Positions 1 to 6,094 of a stretch of DNA of 8,171 nucleotides are shown here, piece after piece. The DNA lies in contig CAYSAA010000019.1 in assembly GCA_964428905.1 (NCBI GenBank), positions 1 to 8,171 of the forward strand. Reading direction: 5' to 3'. Numbering within the stretch: position 1 is the first letter of the stretch; the number at the start of each line of letters is the position of its first letter. The notes below the pieces were generated by a model. The model was given only the letters and a program-made list of their open reading frames with translations, was not told the origin of the DNA and made no database searches. The translations under genes and the position numbers were made by a program. Source of the stretch: CAYSAA01 sp964428905 (lineage in GTDB: Bacteria; Atribacterota; Phoenicimicrobiia; Phoenicimicrobiales; Stramentimicrobiaceae).

Positions 1-818
1 CTCTCCTGGATCCAGGGTTTATACATTACAGCTTGTGATATTCCGGGTTCTATCTTAAAGTAACAGGGAGCAGTAACCCGGGCAACTTCCGGTGCCTCAT
101 ATATCCTATACATTCCACCTTCTGCATCAGTAATGAACATGTAAATATCAATAGGAATATTCACTGCTTTACGCATTCCCGCCAGTATGGATAAAGAAAC
201 ATCAGAGGTGGGATTCATGGAATTAGCCCCCATATTTTCTACTACCTTGGCACCTGCTGCACTGCAATAACCGCCAAAGGCAGACCATTTAAATACTGTC
301 TCCTTCGGAATAAAACTTTCCTCTCGCATCCGGTTAACAATCATTAGTAAACCTTCATCCAATACCAGAAATCCTCTTAGCCCTGCTTCTAAATTTCGCA
401 TTAAATCAGTCAACCAGTACAAAATATTATCTGAACCTCTTAGACGAAACCCAACTGCAGCTCCCTCCTCAAATCCAGGGGCTCTGGCTCCTACATCCCA
501 GGCTTTCCTGGGCCCCATTGTGGCAATAACTTCAATCTTCTCATCATGACCCATCTGGGCAATAGCTTTCAGCTCTTCGAAATCCACAAGTGTTGAACCC
601 TGAACTGTAATAATGGCCCTATGGATAATTACATTCCTCTTATTGGCCTCTTTGATCATCGTTTCCATGGTAGAAGCGCGCTCTACCCCTGAAATTTCAA
701 TTCTCCAGTGTGCTCCATCCGGAAAGGTTTTTTCAGAAGAAGGCAAATGATGAAGATCCCTACCCGGGATATCCATCTTTTCCATAAAATCCCTTATCTC
801 TGCTAATGTTTTTGACAT
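1..818 (-). CDS. U32-family peptidase-like TIM-barrel protein, C-terminus cut by window edge
   Basis: The frame begins with ATG at 818-816, five bases after a strong GGAGG (828-824), and stays open to the left edge, giving 272 codons without a stop. The text resembles a family usually annotated as U32 peptidase. Landmarks are FPDGAHWRIEI (about residues 32-42), GSTLVDFEEL (75-83), ATMGPRKAWDVG (99-110), VGFRLRGSD (122-130), RGFLVLDEG (148-156) and PCYFKIEPG (251-259), a pattern that fits a TIM barrel. The biochemical role of this subfamily is not established as far as I know, and the name rests on resemblance; collagenase-like activity should not be assumed. It is the third gene of the IclR/PanB-like operon, 49 bases after the PanB-like stop, and further operon genes may lie beyond the left edge. 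I am confident that it is a real gene, less so of the family. Confidence 0.8.
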   Translation of the reverse strand, partial: MSKTLAEIRDFMEKMDIPGRDLHHLPSSEKTFPDGAHWRIEISGVERASTMETMIKEANKRNVIIHRAIITVQGSTLVDFEELKAIAQMGHDEKIEVIATMGPRKAWDVGARAPGFEEGAAVGFRLRGSDNILYWLTDLMRNLEAGLRGFLVLDEGLLMIVNRMREESFIPKETVFKWSAFGGYCSAAGAKVVENMGANSMNPTSDVSLSILAGMRKAVNIPIDIYMFITDAEGGMYRIYEAPEVARVTAPCYFKIEPGISQAVMYKPWIQE

Positions 819-867
819 GATTTCCTCCAATCAAAAATAAATTCCCCTAAACAATTTTCTATTTTTA

Positions 868-1722
868 CTATTCAAACTCTTTTAACATTTCATAAAATTC
901 GTCTTCTTTACCTTTTTTAATATGATAACAATGTTCATCCGTAGGGAATTCACCATTTTTTACTTCTTTCACAAATTCTTTAAAAGCATTTGTCTCTATC
1001 TCAGCGACATTGGCATATTTCTTGACAAATTTAGGCGTAAAAGCCTGGAATAGACCCAGCATGTCTCCGCAAATCAACAATTGACCGTCACAGGGGCCTC
1101 CGGCACCAATAGAGTAGACCGGAATAGTGAGTTTTTTAGCAATAAATGTACTTAATTCCGGAGGTACTGCTTCTAAGAGGAGGGCATAGCCACCTGCTTC
1201 CTGAATTGCCAGGGCATCCTTGATCAATTCACGAGCACTGGCCGCATCTCTACCCTGGGCTTTAAATCCACCCAGCTGTCCTGAGCTTTGCGGTGTCAAT
1301 CCGATATGTCCCATCACCAATATCCCGGCATCAGCTATTGCCTTAATCTGGCTACAGACCCTTATTCCCCCTTCTAATTTTACTGCGTCCATATCTGCTT
1401 CTTTCAAGAAACGTCCAGCATTTCTAACTGCTTCCTGGTTGGAGACCTGATAGGACAGAAAGGGCATATCACCGATACAGAAAGTATTGGGGGCTCCCCG
1501 ACGAACTGCCTGGCAGTGCGAGATGCAGTCCTCCATGGTCACCGGAACTGTACCCTGATAACCTAATACCACCATTCCCAGTGAATCACCCACCAGAATC
1601 ATATCCATGCCAGCCTGCTCCACAAAAGAGGCAGTGGGAAAATCATAAGCCGTCACCCAGGCTACCTGTTCCCCTTTCTTTTTCATATCCATAAAGTCCA
1701 AGCGACTCTTTTTTTTAGCCAT
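868..1722 (-). CDS. panB: PanB-family 3-methyl-2-oxobutanoate hydroxymethyltransferase
   Basis: This is a full-length 284-residue member of the ketopantoate hydroxymethyltransferase family. Known members move a one-carbon unit from methylene-tetrahydrofolate to 3-methyl-2-oxobutanoate, giving ketopantoate for pantothenate and CoA. The metal and catalytic positions of E. coli PanB are matched by D46 (VGDS), D85 (GDMPF), K115 and E117 (KLEGG) and E184 (LLEAVP). GHIGLTPQS (138-146), GGFKAQGR (151-158) and the C-terminal FPTDEHCY are also family-typical. One motif differs: the usual IGAGPxCDGQ reads IGAGGPCDGQ (205-214), moving the proline by one place. The start is ATG with AGGAGGG seven bases upstream. 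It lies 23 bases after the IclR stop and 49 bases before the U32-like gene. No panC, panD or panE is visible and a catabolic-type regulator leads the operon, so the substrate may be another 2-oxo acid. The family is sure; the pathway is uncertain. Confidence 0.9.
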   Translation of the reverse strand: MAKKKSRLDFMDMKKKGEQVAWVTAYDFPTASFVEQAGMDMILVGDSLGMVVLGYQGTVPVTMEDCISHCQAVRRGAPNTFCIGDMPFLSYQVSNQEAVRNAGRFLKEADMDAVKLEGGIRVCSQIKAIADAGILVMGHIGLTPQSSGQLGGFKAQGRDAASARELIKDALAIQEAGGYALLLEAVPPELSTFIAKKLTIPVYSIGAGGPCDGQLLICGDMLGLFQAFTPKFVKKYANVAEIETNAFKEFVKEVKNGEFPTDEHCYHIKKGKEDEFYEMLKEFE

Positions 1723-1745
1723 TCTTTGGCCCTCCTTTTTATTTA

Positions 1746-2528
1746 TTAATACGTTTTATAAAACGAATTTGAAATCTCTCTCGATATAATCATCATCTGA
1801 TTTTTGGCATCTTCCATTTTGTCCAGGGTAAAACGTGAAGCCGGTCCAGTAATGCTGATAGCAGCCACCGTCTCTCCGTTTCTATTAAAAATAGGAACTC
1901 CTACGCAATTAATACCAATCATGGATTCTTCCCTATCCAAAGCATATCCCTGCTCTTTAACTTTTTTTAATTCCTTTTTCAGCTCTTCTAAGGAGGATAT
2001 GGATTGGGGAGTAAGTGAAATAATAGGTTCATCACTTCCATATAATTGTGCAAAATCACTATCAGAAAGAAAAGCTAATAATGCTTTACCCAAAGAGGTA
2101 CAATGAGCAGGGGTTCTTGTTCCTTGTACAATTCCAGTTCGCAATGTCTCTGAGCTTTCGATGGTATCAAGATAAATTACCTCTTTGTCTTCTAAAATTG
2201 CCAGATTAGTCGTTTCATTGGTTATTTTGGATAATTTTCTGAGATAAGGTCTTGTAGTTTTGATGAGATTTTTGGTACCTTGAACTTCACATCCAATTTC
2301 AAATAGCTTAATTCCCAATCGATACTTTGCGGTTTTTTGATTCTGAATGATATAATCACGAGATTTTAAGGTAGAAAGAATTCTGTGTACTGTACTGAGC
2401 CCCATATTTAGTTGATGGCTGATCTCCAGAATTCCTATTTCCTGTTCATTATCGGAAAGAAATTCTAATAAATCCAGAGCTTTGTCAATGGATTTAATTC
2501 TTTCTTTCTTTTTCTGACTTATTTCCAT
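1746..2528 (-). CDS. IclR-family transcriptional regulator
   Basis: This 260-residue protein has the complete two-domain IclR layout. The N-terminal winged helix-turn-helix covers about residues 11-72, with IKSIDKALDLLEFL (11-24) as first helix, LSTVHRILSTLKSR (44-57) as recognition helix and YRLG (69-72) as wing. The effector-binding domain follows, with family motifs HCTSLGKALLAF (142-153), GYALDREESMIGINCVGVP (194-212) and AAISITGP (222-229). Regulators of this family usually bind a small organic acid or aromatic ligand and control an adjacent catabolic operon. This one leads the operon containing the PanB-like and U32-like genes. ATG at 2528-2526 is the natural start; the AAAGGA ribosome site lies about 11 bases upstream, inside an operator-like inverted repeat. 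This suggests negative autoregulation. The ligand cannot be told from the sequence. Confidence 0.95.
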   Translation of the reverse strand: MEISQKKKERIKSIDKALDLLEFLSDNEQEIGILEISHQLNMGLSTVHRILSTLKSRDYIIQNQKTAKYRLGIKLFEIGCEVQGTKNLIKTTRPYLRKLSKITNETTNLAILEDKEVIYLDTIESSETLRTGIVQGTRTPAHCTSLGKALLAFLSDSDFAQLYGSDEPIISLTPQSISSLEELKKELKKVKEQGYALDREESMIGINCVGVPIFNRNGETVAAISITGPASRFTLDKMEDAKNQMMIISREISNSFYKTY

Positions 2529-2531
2529 ATT

Positions 2532-2549
2532 ACGGAAAGTCCTTTCCGT
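2532..2549. promoter_or_regulatory. Operator-like inverted repeat before the IclR gene
   Basis: ACGGAAAG-TC-CTTTCCGT is an 18-base inverted repeat with perfect 8-base arms. Its core GGAAA-N4-TTTCC resembles the operator type known for E. coli IclR (TGGAAAT...ATTTCCA). It ends three bases before the ATG of the regulator gene, overlaps its ribosome site and lies just downstream of the predicted transcription start. A bound dimer there could block both elongation and translation. The symmetry is seen directly; binding is inferred. Confidence 0.7.
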
Positions 2550-2560
2550 TAATTAGTTTT

Positions 2561-2589
2561 ATTTTACCGCATCTTTTTTAAATATGCAA
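2561..2589 (-). promoter_or_regulatory. Predicted sigma-70-type promoter for the IclR/PanB-like operon
   Basis: On the minus strand, TTGCAT (2589-2584) and TAAAAT (2566-2561) are separated by exactly 17 bases. The -10 matches the consensus at 5 of 6 positions; the -35 matches only in its TTG. Transcription would start near 2554, about 25 bases before the IclR ATG, placing the inverted repeat at 2532-2549 within the first transcribed bases. Confidence 0.55.
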
Positions 2590-2653
2590 ATTTTTTTAGA
2601 TTACGTTCGCATCAACAACTTGTAGGTAATTTCCTTTAATTCAAAAATTATGG

Positions 2654-3007
2654 TTAAGTGTAAATAGTAATTACCGGATACTGATCAAAACCTGTAACGG
2701 TTTTACCCAGGTCCAGCATTGATTCCTCCTGGTTATTGATGAGATAAGTCTCCAGGTCATTTATTTTTTTTGCCTTTTCAGGATTCTCTATTTTTTCCTA
2801 TTCCAATGAAACTGTGGCGTGGGTCATTTCCCCCTGCTGTAGAAATAACCTAATCTCAGACTGTCTTATTCGGTTATGAGAGAAAGTCTGGTTTAACTTA
2901 CCTTCTAAGTGAATGGACTTGCACTTTACCGGATAAAAAAGATATAATGAATGAAAGTTTATTAGCAGTAAGTAAAGAGGATTGCTGGGATCATACTGTG
3001 ATAGAAA
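2654..3007 (-). pseudogene. Decayed coding segment, possibly an ISLre2/UPF0236-type transposase remnant
   Basis: On the minus strand this frame is open for about 117 codons except for one in-frame TAG at 2800-2798. It has no plausible start codon or ribosome site. The text looks like real protein: EIRLFLQQGEMTHATVSLE runs into the stop, then EKIENPEKAKKINDLETYL and NNQEESMLDLGKTV follow. The charged helical pattern and the 'YLxNNxE' phrase remind me of the region before the C-terminal domain of ISLre2-type (UPF0236) transposases. That is a weak memory-based match and not a firm assignment. No intact version of such a gene is in the window. It occupies most of the 563-base gap between the IclR and aldolase genes. 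Confidence 0.4.
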
Positions 3008-3091
3008 TTATTCTATTGCACTGTAAGAAAAGCATTGTATACCAGAGAAACTATAAAACGATAATATTGAAAAAATCCTACCCATTAATTC
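3008..3091. other. Short gap after the aldolase gene, nothing assigned
   Basis: This stretch lies downstream of the aldolase stop. On the minus strand a run of six T (3075-3070) occurs shortly after the stop, but I see no GC-rich stem in front of it. No terminator or gene is called. Confidence 0.5.
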
Positions 3092-4165
3092 CTATTTTGC
3101 TCTTGATGATATTTTTTTTATTACTTCAATTACGAAATAAATATCATTTTCCTCTATTCCATAATGTGTCACAAATCTTATTTTATTTAAATCTGCTGGA
3201 TCTTCTTGAGAGCCACGTATACCAAAACTCCCGAGTTTATTTAAAAATTGTTCAATACTTAAACCCAAATGATTAAGTAAGTTTTTAACATTAAAATAGA
3301 CCATATTTGTTTGTACACTTTCTAAATTAATATCTATGCCGTCTATTTCAGATAAACCCATCGCAAGAAGTTTCGCATTTTTATGGTCTTCTACTAGTCT
3401 TTCTACCATATTATTGAGAGCAAATATCCCTGCTGCTGCCAATATCCCTGCTTGTCTCATTCCTCCTCCTAGCATCTTGCGATTTCTATTAGCCTTCTTA
3501 ATAAAATCTTTATTACCAAGCAAAATAGAACCAACAGGTGCTGCCAATCCTTTTGATAAACTAAACATTACTGAATCAACATTTCTAACAATATCTTTTA
3601 CCTTCACTTTTAAAGCAATGGCAGCATTAAAAATTCTTGCTCCATCTAAATGAACCAATACATTATTCTTTTTTGCAATATTACATATTTCGTCAATCCT
3701 CTTAATAGATACCACAGTTCCACCGGCATGATTCCGTGGATTTGCTATGCAAATTAATTTTGTATTTTCATAGTGTAAATCTTCAGGTTTTTGTACCCAT
3801 TTCTCTAATTCCTCTGGAATCATTCCTTCCTTATCCTCTGGAATCATAGTGTATGGTTGTACTCCTGCTAAAGCAGCCATACCGCTTAATGTATTATCAT
3901 AGATATGAGCTTTGGGAGAAATAATTACTTCATCCGATTTTTGACAATGAGTTAAAATGGCAATTAAATTACCCATAGTACCACTGGGCACAAATAACGA
4001 GTCTTCTTTTCCGAATTTTTTAGCTGCTATTTCTTGCAATTTATTTACAGTAGGGTCCTCATGGTAAACATCATCTCCAACCTCAGCATAAGCTATTGCC
4101 TCTCTCATTTCTTTAGAAGGTTTGGTAACAGTATCACTTAACAAATCAATTTTATAGTTTTTCAT
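3092..4165 (-). CDS. ltaE: Low-specificity L-threonine aldolase family protein (PLP-dependent)
   Basis: Fold-type I PLP enzyme of 357 residues. Family members cleave L-threonine or L-allo-threonine to glycine and acetaldehyde. The N-terminal DLLSDTVTKPS, VGDDVYHEDPTV (29-40), FVPSGTMGN (58-66), SPKAHIY (83-89, with the conserved His87), HLDGARIFNA (172-181) and SLSKGLAAPVGS (202-213, with K205 as Schiff-base lysine) are all diagnostic. IRFVTHYGI (329-337) holds the C-terminal arginine. The usual ENTHN motif reads ANPRN (141-145), so the histidine next to the cofactor is replaced by R144; this could change activity or substrate range. The frame extends to a TTG at 4180, but the ATG at 4165-4163 is preferred because GAGGA lies eight bases before it and overlaps the TTG codon. 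It is 197 bases downstream of the dehydratase gene, so it may have its own transcript. Confidence 0.88.
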   Translation of the reverse strand: MKNYKIDLLSDTVTKPSKEMREAIAYAEVGDDVYHEDPTVNKLQEIAAKKFGKEDSLFVPSGTMGNLIAILTHCQKSDEVIISPKAHIYDNTLSGMAALAGVQPYTMIPEDKEGMIPEELEKWVQKPEDLHYENTKLICIANPRNHAGGTVVSIKRIDEICNIAKKNNVLVHLDGARIFNAAIALKVKVKDIVRNVDSVMFSLSKGLAAPVGSILLGNKDFIKKANRNRKMLGGGMRQAGILAAAGIFALNNMVERLVEDHKNAKLLAMGLSEIDGIDINLESVQTNMVYFNVKNLLNHLGLSIEQFLNKLGSFGIRGSQEDPADLNKIRFVTHYGIEENDIYFVIEVIKKISSRAK

Positions 4166-4275
4166 TAATAAATTCCTCAAGCTTTCTATTCTTTAAAATT
4201 ATTACTTTAGTATATATTTTTATACCCATTTATTCTATCAAAGAGCGACCAGAAGAAACAGAAAAGATGCTCTCA

Positions 4276-4297
4276 TCCCCATCTTTACAGGTGGGGA
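4276..4297. repeat. Hairpin resembling an IS200/IS605-type element end
   Basis: TCCCCATC-TTTACA-GGTGGGGA forms an 8-base stem with one T-G wobble and a 6-base loop, flanked by GAGTCCTCGCTGGAT. The CCCCAT..GTGGGGAGTCCTCGC layout is like subterminal hairpins I associate with IS200/IS605-family elements. No transposase or TnpB gene is nearby, so it would be a solo end or miniature remnant. It does not look like an intrinsic terminator, because no T-run follows on either strand. It lies between the dehydratase and aldolase genes. Confidence 0.4.
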
Positions 4298-4362
4298 GTC
4301 CTCGCTGGATTAAATATCATGGAAACTGTTTTTAAACAAGTACTTTTTAATGTTTTTTTTAA

Positions 4363-5325
4363 CTAAAATATTTCTTCCTTCAAATAAGCAGTCAACTTAT
4401 CCAAATCAACATTGCCTCCGCTTAGGATAGCAATTACTTCTTTGTCATGGAAATTTATCTTATGATTTATTATTGCTGCTACAGAAACCGCACCTGACGG
4501 TTCTACTAATAATTTTGCTCTTTCCAATAGCAAGATTAATGCTTTTTTCATTTCATCCTCTGTAACAAGCACAATATCATCCACATATTTTTTTACAATT
4601 TGAAAGGGTTTTTCTCCCGGTTTTTTTAGTGCCAGCCCATCAGCAATGGTATTGACTTGTTCCTTCTCTACAATTCGATTTTGTTGCAAAGAAAGCCACA
4701 TGGCATTGGCATTTTCCGGTTCTACCCCAATTATTTTTACCTTTGGATTTTTCTCTTTAATAGCCAGGGCAACACCAGAAATAAAAGCTCCGCCACCAAC
4801 CGGGCAAAATACCATTTCTGTGTCCGGTTTCTCCTGTAAAATTTCCAATCCGATTGTTCCATGCCCTGCAATCAGATAGTCATCTTCAAAAGGACTTAAA
4901 TAGGTTAGCCCTTCAGATTCAGAGATATTCATCGCTTTACTTACCACATCATTGGAGTTTTCACCATAAATGATGACTTCTGCCCCATACCCTTTGGTAG
5001 CACTTATCTTGGTCTTAGAGGCATGTTCTGCCATAACGATAACTGACCGGATATCAAAAAGCCGGGCAGCATAAGCAACTGCCTGAGCCCAATTCCCTGC
5101 AGAGCAAGTAACCACACCTTTCTTTTTTTCTTGATCCGATAAATTCATCATGACATTCACTGCTCCTCCAAGTTTGAAGGAACCGGTAATCTGAAGGCTT
5201 TCCGGTTTTAAAAAAACCTTGTTATGAGTCATCCGACTCAATGTGCCGGAATACTGCAATAAAGTAGGATTTTTATGTTTTGTAATCGCATTATATGCCT
5301 TTATGATATCGGAATAATTTACCAT
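4363..5325 (-). CDS. Threonine/serine dehydratase family protein (ACT-less, catabolic type)
   Basis: Fold-type II PLP enzyme of 320 residues, the usual length of short catabolic threonine dehydratases (TdcB type), with no C-terminal ACT regulatory domain as found in biosynthetic IlvA. The reaction expected of the family is threonine to 2-oxobutanoate, or serine to pyruvate, plus ammonia. ITGSFKLGGA (46-55) holds the PLP lysine K51, PVGGGAFISG (175-184) is the phosphate-binding loop and LSGGNVD (301-307) supplies the serine near the pyridine nitrogen. Two motif positions are unusual: SAGNHAQG reads SAGNWAQA (75-82, W79), and GSFKIRGA reads GSFKLGGA. Related lyases such as hydroxyectoine-type or 3-hydroxy-amino-acid dehydratases are alternatives. 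ATG follows AGAAGGTGA with five-base spacing. The gene lies 94 bases after ridA, a frequent functional pairing, because RidA hydrolyses the enamine product. Confidence 0.87.
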   Translation of the reverse strand: MVNYSDIIKAYNAITKHKNPTLLQYSGTLSRMTHNKVFLKPESLQITGSFKLGGAVNVMMNLSDQEKKKGVVTCSAGNWAQAVAYAARLFDIRSVIVMAEHASKTKISATKGYGAEVIIYGENSNDVVSKAMNISESEGLTYLSPFEDDYLIAGHGTIGLEILQEKPDTEMVFCPVGGGAFISGVALAIKEKNPKVKIIGVEPENANAMWLSLQQNRIVEKEQVNTIADGLALKKPGEKPFQIVKKYVDDIVLVTEDEMKKALILLLERAKLLVEPSGAVSVAAIINHKINFHDKEVIAILSGGNVDLDKLTAYLKEEIF

Positions 5326-5343
5326 TTTATCACCTTCTATTCT

Positions 5344-5361
5344 GTTATGTTATGTTATGTT
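5344..5361. repeat. Short tandem repeat GTTAT x3 plus GTT
   Basis: Three perfect GTTAT units followed by GTT lie in the leader of the dehydratase gene, about 18 bases before its ATG. Slippage could alter leader length; no function is evident. Confidence 0.6.
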
Positions 5362-5372
5362 TATAAATTTGA

Positions 5373-5390
5373 TGAATTTTCGAAAATTCA
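5373..5390. promoter_or_regulatory. 18-base perfect palindrome between ridA and the dehydratase gene
   Basis: TGAATTTTCGAAAATTCA is perfectly self-complementary over 18 bases, in the 94-base gap between the RidA stop and the dehydratase start. It is AT-rich and not followed by a T-run on the minus strand, which argues against an intrinsic terminator. It could be the operator of a dimeric regulator or an RNA processing hairpin. No cognate regulator can be named. Confidence 0.5.
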
Positions 5391-5419
5391 GATACCAAAA
5401 AAAACAATTGATTCATAAA

Positions 5420-5803
5420 CTATCTATTTTTTATGGCTACGGCATCTATTTCAATCAGGACATCCTGAGGAAATGTCTTTACGGTAGTAGTAGTTCGGGC
5501 AGGTGAATTATCGGGAAAAACCTCCTGAAATATCTCATTCATTCCCTGAAAATCATCCATATTAAATAGAAAAGCACTTATCTTCACAATATCCTTTAGG
5601 CCTGAACCTTCTGCTATCAGGATTTGTTCGATATTTTTGAACACCTGTCTTGTCTGTTTCTTTATGTCTTTTTCTACCAACTTATCTGTCCCGGGGTCAA
5701 TGGGCAATTGTCCTGATACAAAGATCAATCCTCCGGCAACCACACCCTGAGAGTACGCCCCTCGGGGCTTAGGTGCCTTGTCAGTATAAATTGTTTTTTT
5801 CAT
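5420..5803 (-). CDS. ridA: RidA family reactive intermediate (enamine/imine) deaminase
   Basis: 127 residues, the normal length of the RidA/YjgF/TdcF family. These small cytosolic trimers hydrolyse 2-aminoacrylate and 2-aminocrotonate, the reactive products of serine and threonine dehydratases, to 2-oxo acids and ammonia. GAYSQ (15-19), FVSGQLPIDP (28-37), SAFLFNMDDF (76-85) and PARTTTTV (101-108) are visible. R103 matches the carboxylate-binding arginine and E118 in EIDAVA matches the conserved acid of the active RidA subgroup. The start is ATG with AGGAGAG about ten bases upstream. It is the first gene of the segment and the dehydratase gene follows directly, which fits a detoxifying role. 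Confidence 0.95.
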   Translation of the reverse strand: MKKTIYTDKAPKPRGAYSQGVVAGGLIFVSGQLPIDPGTDKLVEKDIKKQTRQVFKNIEQILIAEGSGLKDIVKISAFLFNMDDFQGMNEIFQEVFPDNSPARTTTTVKTFPQDVLIEIDAVAIKNR

Positions 5804-5839
5804 AACTATTTTTCTCTCCTTTATATTTTTTTCTTAACA

Positions 5840-5867
5840 ATATTAACAAAACTCACCTGTCTATCAA
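5840..5867 (-). promoter_or_regulatory. Weak candidate promoter for ridA
   Basis: TTGATA (5867-5862) and TAATAT (5845-5840) on the minus strand are 16 bases apart and lie about 35 bases before the RidA start. The -35 is good but the -10 matches only 4 of 6 positions, so this is tentative in such AT-rich DNA. Confidence 0.3.
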
Positions 5868-5952
5868 AAATTTAATTGGTATTTTAAATTTATCATTTCA
5901 ATATTTTCAGTACCTATAATATACCATAAATGTTAATGCTTCATTAGAAAAA

Positions 5953-6010
5953 TTACGAAAACTACGCATCAACTATTATTGCTTTTCGAAGGACTTAAAT
6001 GAATAGGTAT
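5953..6010 (-). repeat. 58-base direct repeat, copy A (downstream of the ATPase gene)
   Basis: This copy matches 7663-7720 in the same orientation at 56 of 58 positions; the differences are at 5999 and 6005. It contains the inverted pair CGAAAA (5956-5961) and TTTTCG (5983-5988). On the minus strand it reads as the end of a protein, IPIHLSPSKSNNS then TGA (5971-5969), and continues 16 bases past that stop. Together the copies bracket the ATPase gene and its promoter, 1710 bases apart. Confidence 0.9.
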
Positions 6011-6094
6011 AAATTGTTTGGCAAGTTTTCCTATCTCTCGGGCTTTTTTCTTAGAGAGATGCAACTTATATTTATTCCAAGAAACAATCTTTAC
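5969..6094 (-). pseudogene. Orphan C-terminal coding fragment after the ATPase gene
   Basis: Directly after the ATPase stop, in a different frame and overlapping it by four bases, the minus strand is open for 41 codons up to TGA. The text is VKIVSWNKYKLHLSKKK followed by AREIGKLAKQFIPIHLSP and SKSNNS. It has no start codon or ribosome site of its own. The basic, helical composition looks like a real protein tail. The last 13 codons lie in the 58-base repeat, and both differences from the other copy are synonymous in this frame (CCT/CCC, CAT/CAC), which supports past coding use. I do not recognise the family. Confidence 0.4.

Noticed and set aside
1220..2106. Plus-strand open frames opposite the PanB-like and IclR genes
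   Set aside because: They lie wholly opposite well-supported genes, lack ribosome sites and show no family motifs.
2687..2704. AAAACC-TGTAAC-GGTTTT as a terminator
   Set aside because: The stem is only six bases and the T-run is part of the arm itself; it is better explained as part of the decayed coding segment.
2947..3276. 109-codon plus-strand open frame
   Set aside because: More than half of it is antisense to the aldolase gene, it has no convincing ribosome site, and its leucine/isoleucine/phenylalanine-rich text is what AT-rich antisense produces.
4163..4180. Upstream TTG start for the aldolase (five extra residues)
   Set aside because: The TTG overlaps the Shine-Dalgarno (GAGGA) of the ATG eight bases downstream, and the N-terminus then matches the family length and start.
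4221..4230. TATACCCATT, also found inside the 58-base repeat in opposite orientation
   Set aside because: The match is ten bases, does not extend in either direction, and can occur by chance in AT-rich DNA.
6033..6060. ATCTCTC...GAGAGAT inverted repeat as terminator of the ATPase gene
   Set aside because: On the minus strand no T-run follows the stem and the loop is 14 bases; it lies inside protein-like text (LHLSKKKAREIG).
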